This document shows, one piece after another, positions 44,901 to 56,640 of a stretch of 64,000 nt of DNA. The DNA comes from Physcomitrium patens. Lineage: Eukaryota; Streptophyta; Bryopsida; Funariales; Funariaceae. The notes under the pieces were generated by a model. It ran no database searches. It was not told the DNA's origin and saw nothing but the letters and a program-made list of their open reading frames with translations. The translations under genes and the position numbers were made by a program. The number at the start of each line of letters is the position of its first letter. The stretch's first letter is position 1. The stretch covers positions 14,092,307 through 14,156,306 of the forward strand of contig NC_037270.1 of NCBI RefSeq assembly GCF_000002425.4. Direction: 5' to 3'.

Positions 44901-47764
44901 TCTCCTGGTCCTCCACAATGGTAAATATTCCTATTTTGTACTGTAACTTCTCGTGCCTCGACAGCCTTTGATTTTGAAACAACCAGTTTTTCTTCCATAT
45001 ACTCCTGTTCGCAGTCCGATGTATATACTGGACTGGTAATTTGAGTTTCTCCATGATACTGGACAGGATACATTTGGAGCACTATTTTATCCTTATACTT
45101 TCCAATTGTTAGCGTTCCACGACCCCAATCGTTTCGAGCTTCAGCTTGATATAGCCACGGTCGACCCAACAAAATTACATATGACAATACTAGGCTTTGC
45201 AATCGAAATATAATATAATCAATTGTGTATGTAATCCCCGCAACAACTGTATCAATTCCTCATAAAGTACCCATAGGTCGGACTCGACTTGAATCTGCCA
45301 TTCACAAAACAACCGTAGTTGGCATTAATTGGTCCAATCCCAATTCTTCCATTGTATCCACATTCATGAGGTTAACGCTAGCCCCGCCATCCACTTGTAC
45401 ACCCTGAACTAATACTCCATCAATTGATACATCAATAGTCGGCGCGCTTGGATCCGGATTCAAACTTACTTCATGAATTTCTTTTTGACGAGTTCTTCGT
45501 CGAATCAAAGAAGAGTTTAAGGTGTTACGACATTCTGGTGCTACTGCCAATAATTGCTTTATTGTGATTGTTGGTTGAATTGAACCTAAATCCTTCAGAA
45601 TATCATAGGGTTCCATATTGGTCATGATTCCCAAAATCTTTTTTTTCTTACGGATTTCAGATCCCGGTCCCCGTATATTGGTACTTCCAATATCAGGAAT
45701 TGGTACTTCCTCGATTTTTGGTTGCAACTGCTCCTTGAAAATTGGATCCTTTAACTGGTGTGACTGTCCACCGTATTGGTGTAATATTGGTACTTATGAA
45801 ATTGGTAGACGCACCAATATATTGGTCAAATTGGGTTATGACGGTGATGCTTCATCCAATAATGGAGCAGATTTTGGTATTGGTCTGTTGACCGGGGATG
45901 GTATCGATTTCTCCAATATTTGAATTGGTTCTTTGCCTTTTTGCTAATTTCTTGTCAATACTGCGTGAATCGCTTCCACCCGATGTACCGGTGATTCCTG
46001 TGGTTTGTTTGTTTCTTCTATAATTTGCACTGTTGATGTCATGTGCTGGTCCCTACTATTTGGATTAAAAGGCACATTACATTGGTAGTGGTAATGACCA
46101 GATTGCTTATAATTTGCGTAAAGAGGTGCGTATTCTTCGACAAATCTTGGGTTGTTGCAATCCTTTACATAATGACCCAATTGGCGCCATCGAAAACAAC
46201 GAACTGGTTTTCTTCCTATCCCGTCAGGTACATTGGGAGTTTCCATCGAGATATACCTTCCAGGTCGGTTTCATGTTGGTGCAGTGAAGGATCCAAGTTG
46301 ACTAGTTGTCGCCATTGCTGAATTGGTCTGTTGTATTGGCATCGATGGTTGATTTCCCATTTGATTTTGGCCACCATTCTGCATATTGGTCCCGTAGAGC
46401 TGATTATAGTTAGGATTTTGGAAATTTCCGAAACCACGATTCACTCTATTATTTCTATTTCCATTCCATCCACCCATATTTCCTGTTTGCACTTGATTTA
46501 CATCCCATACAGTTGGTTGTATCATTGTTTGTTGTCTTGGTAAGTACCAACAATTGGCAGTGTTATGCTTTCCTCCACAATACATACACTGTCCCATCTT
46601 CTGATGAGGCGAGGGGCATTCCGTATCAAAGTGTCCCTGTCCTTTACAGTTGTTACACCATACATTAGGTCTCATATTAGAATGTTTATGCCTTTTCTCT
46701 TTATCTTTAGTCATATGCACGGCTAATTCTTCCATTTTCTTCGTTAGATTTAACAATAGAGCTTCGTTAGAATCGTTAATTGTTGCATTCATTGGTACTT
46801 CAGGTTGTCTATATGCCATCGGCGAAGGATAAGTTGCCACGGGTGGTATCACTTGCAAAGGAGTGGCATTAACTACTCCTTGAGAATTGGGATTTCCCAT
46901 ACTAGGCGCAATCATTCGTGGGTAGCTCCCTATCATCGTATTGGTCATTGGAACTTGATTTCCTACACTAGGAATCATTGTGGTTCCCACCATCAACAGT
47001 TGATCATAATGGCACTCCTCCCACATCTTTGCACGTGCTAAGGAGGCAGCTACCGTAACTGGTTGAGACTCCTTAACAAACATCTTCAATTCTGGGGGAT
47101 GCAACTCATTCACTATTATTGACAATATAAACGCATCTGGTATTTGATTGTTTGGCCATTTACGTAATATATCTGCAACTCGGCCATAATACGACTGCAT
47201 CGATTCTCCCACAAACATTTTACTGTTCAGCAAATTTTCTCGAAGACGATCTTCTAATCCTATTGATCAAAAATGAGTTAAGAAAGCATTTTTTAATGCT
47301 TCCCAATTAGGAAATTGTCCCACTGGTTGTCAAATATACCATTCAAATGCTGTATCTTTTAAAGTCGCTGGCAGCCATCGCAGCCAGACATCTTCAGTTC
47401 TGCCATTATCGGCTACACACGCTGTCAAAAATTGGGACAGGTGTTGATCGGGATCACAACCCGGCCATCCATTAAACGTGGGTAATAGAGCCACGCTGGT
47501 GGTGCGATCTCCAATTGCTCCCATCTGTACCGCTTTTGGCTTTGCGGGTGTTTCTTCTGCCATTGGTGCTTGCGCTGGTCTTCTTGCTATATTAATATGA
47601 ATTCTTCTTTTTGTTCCAATTTGATATTTGCTCACTCTTCTTTCTTGTAAACTATCGCTATTATTCAATTCTTTTGTACTTAAACTTCTTATAATTACTG
47701 AACTTGACTCTGACGCTTCGTTACTCGCGGTATCCCCTACAAGCGCTCGCAGTAATTTCTCCAA
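41944..47764 (-). pseudogene. gag-pol: Element B gag-pol, single frame with many nonsense changes
   Basis: Gag (47764 to about 45950; start codon not found, 47764 is a TTG) has four zinc-knuckle positions: CNNCKGQGHFDTEC, CMYCGGKHNTANC (one residue short), CFRWRQLGHYVKDC (second Cys lost) and YANYKQSGHYHYQC (two Cys to Tyr). Protease: VQVDGGASVNLM (about 45400) and ILLGRPWL. RT: VMPFGLCNARATFQ and FLDDF (about 44060). RNase H: YVDASNVAIGSVLSQ, VDHDTLKYM. Integrase: GGHFAGDN, CDPCQQIG, core with DFVGP, VSDRGIHF, RANGQTEKTN. No chromodomain. Stops include 47330, 47267, 46271, 45944, 45836, 45794, 45302, 45260, 44591, 44543, 44342 and 42742 (left coordinates), all in one frame. One frameshift lies near 43690-43740. 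Confidence 0.9.
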
Positions 47765-48041
47765 TGGTATATAATGGTGTAATATTGTACTTCTTTCAGA
47801 ACTTGAATATGCTCGAATACTCGCACATGCATGCAGCCACGGCTTTATCCAACTCTATCGATGTTTCTTACGTTGAATCCCTTCTTGTTGTTGTCGTAAT
47901 AAATTTCTGAAATAAAATTGCTCCTGTCTTTCCTTTACTTGTTGATTCCTTCTGTAATTAACATAGTCGTAATCACCGCTCTTACTCCTTCTATCTCGTC
48001 TTTTGTACCATCAATTCTTTAACATTTCATACTGTTCTCAA
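47765..48041 (-). other. Element B leader between primer site and gag
   Basis: Untranslated leader or decayed start of gag. The gag frame remains open upstream to a TAG near 47850 with no ATG seen. Confidence 0.5.
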
Positions 48042-48059
48042 TCCCCGACAGCGGCGCCA
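48042..48059 (-). other. Element B primer-binding site, tRNA-Asp type
   Basis: Minus strand tggcgccgctgtcgggga, four bases from the LTR. Plant gypsy elements primed by tRNA-Asp have TGGCGCCGTTGCCGGGGA; two differences. Confidence 0.85.
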
Positions 48060-48063
48060 AAAA

Positions 48064-48783
48064 TGTAATCGTCGTTTGACTCGGACTCAAAACACTAAGA
48101 TATTTGATGAGTATAGGTGGGTTCGATCTCGGGGAAAGACTTGTTGTATGAATTGGATATGTTATGTCACAATTGATTATCTATTAATTATCTAAAACTT
48201 TCAAAGTTCTCTTCCTCATCTCAATTCAATCCCTTCACAATCTCTACAATCGTTCACTGCCCTGCAGCTACTCAATATCACTAACATTCCTGACATCTAC
48301 AAGATGCTTAATCTCTTTCCACAGTACTTCAATTCTCAATTCCTTTACTTTTACTCAATCTTCCAGTGCTACTAACACAATGCAATAATCTCTATTATCA
48401 CAATCACACTTTCTTTCTCCAACTTAATTAATTCGAATTCATAATTTTCAATATCTCAATCACAGTTTCAGCAATCCTTTTCTTAAATCCAATACTAAAG
48501 AAAAACACAAAAACAAAGAAAACAAAAAGGTAGCTCCAAGCTTTACCCTGGCTCACGACTATCACAGTCTGGCCCCTATTCCTTCTTCCTCAACCTCTTT
48601 ATCCTTCCAAAATATGAATCGTCATTCAGCAGATTCCATAGGTTGTGAAACTTTGGCTTTTTAACCGCATATGTTCCTAACTTCCTACTATTAACAACTA
48701 ATCAAACTAACCATTCATCTAAATCCCAACATTACTACTATTTAACCGATAACGAACCAGAAAAATCATTTATACATTCTACA
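48064..48783 (-). repeat. Element B 5' LTR (720 bp)
   Basis: Same length and ends as the left LTR; about 2.2% different by eye. Confidence 0.93.
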
Positions 48784-48788
48784 GTATT
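48784..48788 (+). repeat. Element B target-site duplication, right (gtatt)
   Basis: Directly follows attctaca; the A2 sequence resumes with ttggagaatgg at 48789. Confidence 0.95.
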
Positions 48789-51700
48789 TTGGAGAATGGA
48801 AATATTATGTATAAGAAAGTTGATGATTTTAAAAGAAAAGAAAGAAAAAGATTATATAATATTGAAGGAGAATTATGCAAGTTAGGTACATTACAAGATG
48901 ATGAGAGGATTTTAGGTGTTTATGAAGAAAATGGACTGGAAGGTTCATTGGAATTGATTACATCTATTGGGTTAGGGAATAATGATAAGATTGTTAAGAT
49001 TCATTCAAGAGAGGTTTATACCATACTTGAATCTTTTCAAGCACCAAAAGTCACAGTAGAGACGAGATATAAAACGGCAGATAAGAAAGTAAAGCCTGTT
49101 ACCGGACCATTATCAGAAGATTCTAAGAAACAAATGGGAGAAGCATCAAAAGAAGCAAGTTTAAGAGATCCAATGAGTATTGAACATCAGTTTACTAAAG
49201 AGACTTTTGAAGAATTGAAGATTGGTTCTGATGGTTCTTTATTGTCGGAAGAAATTACTTACTTCAAAAAGATGTTGGCTAAACAAGATAGATCATTTGC
49301 CTTCAAATCTTATGAAATTGGGTGTGTGGATCCGAATATTATAACACCTATGGTTATTTTCACTGTACTGCATGTACCTTGGAATCTAAGACCGATTCCA
49401 CTACCAAAGACATATTTACCTAAATTGGTGGAACTATTAAAAGAAAAGATGAAGATAAAAATATTGGAACCCTCATTTGCGCCGTATTCTAGTCAATGGT
49501 TTATGGTACCTAAGAAGAATGGGTCACTACGGTTTATTCAAGATATGCAACCTGTGAATGCAGTAACAGTCAGGAATACAGGAATTTGACCTATTGTGAA
49601 TGAATTTCCTGAGGCGTTTATAAGAAGGGCGATCTATTCAATAGGTGACTTGTATTCAGGTTATGATCAATTTCAACTTGCCGAAGGAAGTAGAGATATA
49701 ACGACAATGAGGACACCACTTGGATTGGTTAGAATGTGCACTCTTCGTCAAGGCGCGACCAACTCAGTTGCACATATGATGAATGGAATGAATAAGGTAT
49801 TGAGAGATTTTATTCCGGAAAAGACTATGCCTTTTCTAGACAATGTTCTTATAAAAGGGTGCAGAGAAGGAGACAAGGATGAAACTTTAGATAAGAAGGG
49901 GTGTCACAAATATGTTGTTAATCATATACAAGATTGTGAGAAGATTTTAACTCGGCTTAGAGAAGTTCATCTTACATTATCGAGTATGAAGTCCGTATTT
50001 GGAATACAAGAGGTTGTAATTGTTGGACATTTATGTGGATCTTACAGAAGAAAACCAGATCTGACTAAAGTTGATGCAATTGGAAGGATGAAAGAGGATT
50101 GTGATTCTTTAACAGAGGTTCGTAGGTTTTTAGGTGCATGTATATTTTATCGAATCTGGATCCCTCATTTTGTTCATACAGCGGATACATTATATGAACT
50201 GTTACGCAAAGGCTACGAATTGAAATGGAAAGGAAGGCATATTCAGGCAATGCAAAGATTGAAGAAATTATTGATGTCACCTCCAATATTGAGGAAGGTT
50301 GATTATAAGTGCAATAGACCAGTGATTCTTACTATGGACACTAGTCCAATTGCCATTGGATGGACTGTGGATCAAGATGATTCAAGTGAGAATAGATTTG
50401 TAGTTCGATTAGGAGCTAAAGTTTTAAGAATTGATGAGCGTGCATATTCGCAAGTCAAAAGAGAACTTTGGGGAGTTGTTTCGGCTATAAAAGCTGAAAA
50501 GGACTATTTTATTGGAGTAGTAGTAGTAATTGAAACAGATTGCTTGCCATTGCTTGGAATGATTACTAACTGTTCAACGCCAGATATTGCAATGTTGAGA
50601 TGGATTGCTTATATTAAGTCACTAAATCTAGAATTTAAGCATGTTACTGGGAAGGACAATTTAGTAGAAGACATGCTATCTCGAGCAAGATACGAGAGGG
50701 AGGACGAAATGGTTGAAGACATTGATGATGTCGGATTGAAATTCTATTCAATATCAAATCTCAATAGAGAAGACAAGCTATTTCTTGAAGAATCTTATGA
50801 AGGAGAATTATTGGATATTGGTCATTACTTGAATACCTTGACTAAGCAAGGGAATTGGTCTACAAAAAAATTCAAACAAATAAGAAAAAAAGCATATGGA
50901 TTTTTGCTTCAAGATGGATTCTTATGAAAGAGACCAAAGAAAGGAATTGGAATGTCACAACGAGTGATAGGCAAAAAGGAAGAAAAACTAAAATTATTAT
51001 AAGAGTTTCATGATAGTTTATGGGCAGGGCATAGAAGAATCTGGGCTACTTTTGCTAAACTCAAGGAACGATATTGGTGGAAATATATGTATTGAGATGT
51101 GCTCTCATTTGTAGAGTCATGTGAAATCTGTCAATCGTATTCTAATATCCGACATCGAGATGGTCTTCATCCTACGTATCCTTTGACTATTCATTTTAAA
51201 TGGGTTGTTGATTTGGTTATTATGCCAGTTGGGTTATGGCAAATGAGATATTTGGTTTTAGCTCGTGAAGATTTATCAAATTAAATAGAAGGAAGAGCAT
51301 TGAGGATAAAATCTACACAGGGAATTTGTAGGTTTTTACTTGAAGATGTCATTTGCCGCTACGGATGCATAGGAAAAATCACTGCAGATCGTGGAGAATT
51401 AAATGCACAAGAAGTTTGTAAGTTCTTTGAAAGATGTGGAGTTAAACTATCACTGACTACTGCTTATAATCCGGAAGAGAATGTAAAAAGCGAACGCGGT
51501 CACCCACCGATTGTGAAAGCATTAGTTAAAGCTTGTAATGGAAAAGTTAGAGAGCAGCCACGGCTTTTGTCATTTGCATTATAGGCTGATCGAACAACAC
51601 ATAGTTCGGTTAGAGGATATATGCCAGTAGAACTTATGACAGGTCGAAAACCAATTATGCTGATTGAAGAAAGGCTACTTACTTGGAGTATGCTACCATT

Positions 51701-52187
51701 GGAAGATGGATTGACAAGAGAAGATCTTCTGGCTATTAGGATTCGTCAATTGGAGCAAAGATCGGAAGATGAGCAGATAGCATTAAAAAGGTTAAAAAGA
51801 GCAAGGTTACAAAACAAGGCGCGATTCGATAAGCAACATCGATTAAGACCTAAAGTAATTGAAGGAGGTGATTGAGTACTTGTTTATGATAGTAGTCTGG
51901 ACAGCCAATATAGCACTTTATGGAAGTTTTCAAAACATTGGTTTGGACCGTATGTGGTAACAACTGTTCATGATAATGCGACTTATTCATTGCGGGAGTT
52001 AGATGGCACAAGGTTAAAAATACCAATTGCAGGGAAGAGAGTGAAATTGTTTAAACAAAGAAATGTAGAAATAAATATTGAAGACCATAATGAAGACATA
52101 GATACTCCGCAGTGGGAAGATGAAATTGATTTGGATAGCAGAGACGGTGGAGATGGACTAGACTAAGATTTAGAGAACATATTATGA
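48789..52187 (+). pseudogene. pol: A2 pol: RT, RNase H, integrase
   Basis: Continues after element B in one frame. RT spans about 49360-50050: VPKKNGSLRFIQDMQPVN, YSIGDLYSGYDQFQLA, LVRMCTLRQGATNS, then PFLDN at 49833-49844 where FLDD is expected, so the second catalytic Asp is Asn (GAT to AAT type change). RNase H: LTMDTSPIAIGWTVDQDD, KRELWGVVSA, ETDCLPLL. Integrase: HDSLWAGHRR, CEICQS, VVDLVIMP, ADRGELNA, KSERGHPP, FGPYVVTTVHDN. Stops at 49587, 50925, near 51000, near 51093, 51282, 51582, 51873 and 52164 are nearly all transitions of CGA, CAA or TGG. The natural end is TGA 52185-52187. Confidence 0.88.
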
Positions 52188-52237
52188 ATCAAACGACAAC
52201 TAGGTTAATTGGTGCATAATGGAGGATGCACAAGTTC

Positions 52238-52249
52238 GGAGGGGGTGGA
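52238..52249 (+). other. A2 polypurine tract
   Basis: ggagggggtgga ends at the LTR start tgtcgtatt. Confidence 0.85.
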
Positions 52250-53627
52250 TGTCGTATTGTAACACGTCTATATGATGAAAATATAAATGAAGAAGATTTA
52301 TTAATATTTAGTCACCTTCGATGTTAAAAGCGGTGGCCAATTCCAGTGCAAATACTGAGAGGTCAGGTTCAGTCACCCCGTTTCAGTCAACCGGGACATA
52401 TTCACCAGTAACAAAATGCTCCATTCGATTTGAATAATGGGAGTCAGCAGAAAGGGAAAGGACCAATTCAACAACGGGTGAGTCTGGTTTGAAGAGCCAA
52501 TTAGATCCAATTTTAGAAGACTTCTAATCCAGGTCCTATTACTGGCCTCTTACCCATTATGAGATCTAACTTGGTCGAGCAACTCAATGTGGTCCAATTA
52601 CGGGGCTTCGATTCCGTTTCAGGCTGTTCCATTCTTTGTGCCATTCCAAGAACGTCCTTTCGGTAAAAAGATCTCTTAAACGTAAAAATGGGGAAGAAAG
52701 CTCCATTGGCTGTTCCAATTCAGGGAGTCCAAGGTAGAAGAATAGGATCTTCTCAGGGTTAAAGGAGAGGATAGGTTAAGAAATAAAAGAGGGGAGAATT
52801 AAGGTTTTTAAGGGTCAGAGAGCTAGCTTCATACTTCGTGGAAAAAACAGAGAATTGGGGTTTTTTTTCTTCATATGGTTTTGGGAAGACTGAGGCAATC
52901 ATTGTTGAAAGTGATTGTTGTATTGGTGAACTGGATTTTTTTTCCGAAAGAGAAAAAAATCTAATACTCTTTATTGTTGATGGAATGGGAGATATTTCTG
53001 TGGTTGAAATTCAGAGTTGTCTAAGAAGGTTGAGTATGCTGAATGCATTCGTGGTTGTGTTAATCTAACTGTATGGATAGAGGATATCTGCCAACAGTTT
53101 AAAGAGGTATTAGGAGTTGGCAAATTGGGAGATTGTTCAGGATTTCTATGATAACTGAGGACCTACCGACAGGGATAAGAGGAATATCAGCGAGCGGCCA
53201 AGAGACATCAGTGCAGATTGAAGTATAGCCTCACAATCTGTAAGCGGGGTTGAACTGGAACTTCTTGAGCATTCGAAAGGGCTTGCAGAGACACTAGCGA
53301 TAGATGTTTCACAACAAGTCGGAAGGACAGATTGAGGATCACAGCTTGCCGAAGTTCACAGTTTAGGATTAAGGTAATTAACGATAAAGATAAAATAAAA
53401 AAATATAAAATAAATAAAATAAAATAAAAATAACAAAAGAGATTGAAGTTATATAGGATCTCTAGGCGTTTTATATTGGAATTAAGCTATTACATTGCAA
53501 TCCGATATAGATTGTATTTAGGTAGTCAAGAACACGATAGATTACTTCAGTACTAGCGAAACACCATACTACCTCCTACAGCGAGATGCCCGACGCGTTC
53601 TCAAGCAAGATAGCATGTAATACAACA
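52250..53627 (+). repeat. A2 3' LTR (1378 bp)
   Basis: Starts tgtcgtatt and ends aatacaaca (aatacgaca with CpG lost). Compared with the 5' LTR it has an extra ~78-bp block (agctagcttcatacttcg, about 52790-52870), also present in type 1 LTRs of X and Y. A TATA-like ttatatagg lies near 53446. Confidence 0.87.
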
Positions 53628-53632
53628 ACATG
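53628..53632 (+). repeat. A2 target-site duplication, right (acatg)
   Basis: acatg followed by CHR2 gag (cttctagtcc). The CHR1 equivalent also has cttctag here. Confidence 0.7.
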
Positions 53633-54594
53633 CTTCTAGTCCTAATAACACGTCGATTTTGCTTCTTGTGGTAGTTTCCAGCTATGTGGCCTTCTTTAGT
53701 GCAATACAAGCATAGTCCTTCCTCCATACATCACTTTTTTTCTTCTAGAGTTAGGGATTCGACACGTACTGCATCAATTTGTATATCTTCTACATTTGAA
53801 TGTGAATTCAGGCTGCTTGCTGATGTAGTTGGAGTGTAGTGAGTCATATATTTTCTTGAGCATCGGTCTTGGCGACGTTGGAACAGGCAGTTATCACACT
53901 TCACAGCTTGGCTATTGGCTTTGTTGAGCATTCACGGATTGAGAAGAGATAATAACAAATCCTTCACATCATCTCTGAAGCTCCAATAAAATTGACTCAT
54001 CAATACTTCCTCGTCCCAGTTTATGTCGTATGTTAATTATCTGAAATCTGATGAGTAGACTGACGCGGAGTGTGCCCCTTGTCGTAACAATCGGATCTTT
54101 GTTGTACTCCATTGCACCTTGTCATGTTCGCCAAATACTTCCGCAAATGCCTCCAAAAAAGTTTTGAAGTTGTTCAAAATTGACGATCTTTTCTCAAACA
54201 ATGGAGCAAACCATGATAGAATTTGCTCCGTGAGCAAATTTCCAAGCAATCCAATATGTGACTCCTCCATCGAATAGTATTTGGGCTATAAAGCTATTAT
54301 CAATCTAATTTGATTGATAAAACCTCAAAACTTGGAACATGTACCATTGAATTTGTCTGGAAGACTAATTTGGGAATCCTTTTCTTGTAAGACCAACGGT
54401 CCTTGTTGAACTAAAGGCAAAGCTACTTCTCTTGGTACTGAAGCTTAAGGCTCGTGAATCTTTGATTGTGCCATCTCGGATGCTCCATCATTATGAAGTC
54501 TTGTAATGATTCCTTCAATCTCTACAGTTCTCTGTGATAACATAGTAAGATCATTCATAATGGCATCCAATTTGGACTCTGAACTTTTAGCCAT
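53633..54594 (-). pseudogene. gag: CHR2 gag
   Basis: ATG at 54594 (MAKSSESKLDAI). Middle part 54270-54037 matches CHR1 (ASVYSSDFR, LLTEQILSWF). Zinc knuckle near 53730 is CLYCTKEGHIAGNY, the last Cys changed to Tyr. Stops near 53729, 54036 and upstream. It shows the ~97-residue N-terminus that CHR1 lacks in this window. It is cut at 53633 by A2. Confidence 0.82.
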
Positions 54595-54895
54595 AGTAAT
54601 ATCTTTACCTCCGACCATTCTAAGAAAAGCAAAAAAATGACTCTACAAGAAGGCAGTATTGATTTAGAGGAGGGTACTCTGCAACCTCTAAAATGCCTTA
54701 AAACCTTCAAGAAGAGGGATATTCCACTCTCTCCAAGAAAAATAATATTCCAATATTATAATAGAATAAATATCAGTTTAGAGGAGGATAATCCGCAACC
54801 TCTTAAATGCCAGCACCTTCAAGTAGAGGGATAATCCACATTCTAGCAAGAAAGAATTAGCTCTAATATGAAAGATAAGTGTAGTCTTGACAAAT

Positions 54896-55254
54896 TGTCA
54901 CGAATTTAGAATACTGATTAGAAATCTAAACAAGAAACTTAAGAAGAATCGATAAGAACTAGATTAATTAGATGAATACAAGAACAACACTAGAGAGGTG
55001 AGCTAGAGCTCCAAGAGGTGTGTTGTCAAGACTGAGGATCCCCTCAGTTTCGATTCCTATATATACTACAAGTTAGGAAGCTTCTCGAGTAGCTTCCACA
55101 AACTAGGAAGCTTCTCAAGCAGCTTCCACAAATTAGGAAGCTTTTCAAGCAGCTTCCATGAGCTTGAAAACTTTTCAAGTAGCTTCTACAAATTACAAAG
55201 CTTCTCTAGAATCTTTTAGAATCTTTTATAACTTTCTAGTATATGTCCTTGACA
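54896..55254 (-). repeat. CHR2 5' LTR (359 bp)
   Basis: tgtcacgaat ... gtccttgaca. It has about 30 bp less minisatellite than the 3' LTR. Followed by taaac. Confidence 0.87.
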
Positions 55255-55259
55255 TAAAC
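55255..55259 (+). repeat. CHR2 target-site duplication, right (taaac)
   Basis: Partner of 30844-30848; A' sequence continues with tttgatttg. Confidence 0.85.
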
Positions 55260-56640
55260 TTTGATTTGATATTGAATCCTCAATTAATATGAAGGACATT
55301 TTAGATGAAAGGATTTTGGATGCTTAAATTGAATTTACTTTGAGAGAAGCTTTTGATATTATTAAAAAAGATTTTTATAAGCTTATCATTAATATAATTA
55401 TAAAAAAGAAGCAAATGACAATTGAAATAGTGATGACAAGGACATTAGATACTTTGATGACTAAAAAAGAAGAAAAAGAGATTAGATATGTATATATCTT
55501 GATATGTGATAATGTAGGCAATAATAATCAAAGTAAAAAAATATATTTATTTTTTATAAGACTCAAAATATACAAATTAAAGTTATCGAAGAAGTTTTGT
55601 ATGATGAGATATAAGATAAGATATTGCAAATGTTTTTACATGATAGAATAGCCAACATCAAGATAAAAGCAAATATTAGTAAGAACTAAGAAAAAAAGAT
55701 TGCAATGGAGTCCTAAATATCAAAATATAGAATTGACAAGCTATAGAAGAGTAATGGTGAAGCTTTGACAACTTATACTTGTCCATTCTAGATAAAAACT
55801 ACTATAGAAACATGTATAAAGTTTAGAGGCCTTAGAGTGCAAATCTTAGCATTTATGGATCATATTTCTGAGATTAATATCTTATTCAAAAAAGTTTATG
55901 AGAAGAAAAAATAGCCAATTGACATCAACTATGGATAGGTGTTAAAAACCACGAATAATAAAAAAAAAATAACCTTTACAAAGTATGTCAAGTAGTGGAT
56001 ATTAAAATTGGTGATATAGAGGTAGAACAAAACTTCTTTATGCAATATCAAAGAAGTTATTCAATTCTTTTGAGACAACCATATATCATTGCAACAAAGA
56101 TGAAAATCAATATGTTGGATGATGGCTCTTATTATGCTAAGATACATAGTTATAATGGTAAGACATTAGTACAACTTTTTATAATAAGGCCACATAATAA
56201 AAAGCATAGAGATCAATTTATAAAAACTTCTATGAACCATAAACATGATCATTTTTTAAATTTTTAGATTGCACATGTAGAATATTATGTACCACATGTG
56301 CAAAAATTCATTTATTATAGTATATCTCAATATACAAAGGAATGGATGTAGGATTTGGAGTTTAACAAAAGAAGGATTTATAGATTTTTAAAAGGTTAAA
56401 GATTTAGATTTTAAGTATAAAAAATCAATTAAGAAGATTGAAGAAAAATTAAAAAGAATTGGTGAATTTTGAGTAATGAATTTATTTCTGAAGTTGTTGA
56501 AGAAGAAGTATTTTTAAATAATATTTTATAAGTTTTGGAAACTTTGCAAAGAAAATTCATTGTGTCTAATAATGTAATTGTGGAGATTCACTCAAGAGTG
56601 TTTTTAGTATTTAGTTTGAAGGTTTTAAAAAGTGGTTCTT
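55260..56640 (+). pseudogene. A' end of gag, protease and RT N-terminal spacer
   Basis: Matches A2 38290-39160 and 48789-49040. DERILDA.IEFTLREAFDIIKKDF (about 55305-55375) aligns with KERILNAKVEFTLKQVLKIAKKEF. A protease remnant follows: ISEINILFKK near 55870, then DIKIGDIEVEQNFFMQ and LLRQPYIIATKMK in an open piece 55995-56267. KIEEKLKRIGEF and VEIHSRVFLVF (about 56430-56610) match the RT N-terminal region. No RT core, RNase H or integrase follows; the LTR begins instead. Confidence 0.72.

Larger units (their letters stand above)
39167..48783 (-). mobile_element. Element B: non-chromodomain Ty3/gypsy with downstream ORF
   Basis: 9617 bp on the minus strand: 5' LTR 48064-48783, tRNA-Asp primer site 48042-48059, gag-pol 47764-41944 in one frame, a C-rich (minus: purine) tract at 41906-41920, ORF3 41633-40068, 3' LTR 39167-39886. 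LTRs are equal in length and differ at about 16 of 720 positions by eye (14 transitions). Perfect target duplication gtatt. It is inserted in A2 at the start of the RT frame. Confidence 0.95.
35346..53627 (+). mobile_element. A2: complete A-type Ty3/gypsy element containing element B
   Basis: 5' LTR 35346-36645, primer site 36650, gag-protease 36717-39089, RT-RNase H-integrase continuing in the -1 frame and split by element B (39167-48783), polypurine tract 52238-52249, 3' LTR 52250-53627. It is the only A copy here with a full pol. It is inserted in CHR2 in opposite orientation. Confidence 0.9.
30849..55254 (-). mobile_element. CHR2: complete but split chromovirus, minus strand
   Basis: 5' LTR 54896-55254, gag 54594-53633, pol 35340-31833, ORF3 31677-31288, polypurine tract, 3' LTR 30849-31237. 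It is split near the gag-pol border by A2 (35346-53627). Both outer ends are flanked by the perfect 5-bp repeat taaac. Removing A2 and one copy of its target duplication brings pol into the -1 frame of gag, as in CHR1. The host is the A' gag region. Confidence 0.88.
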
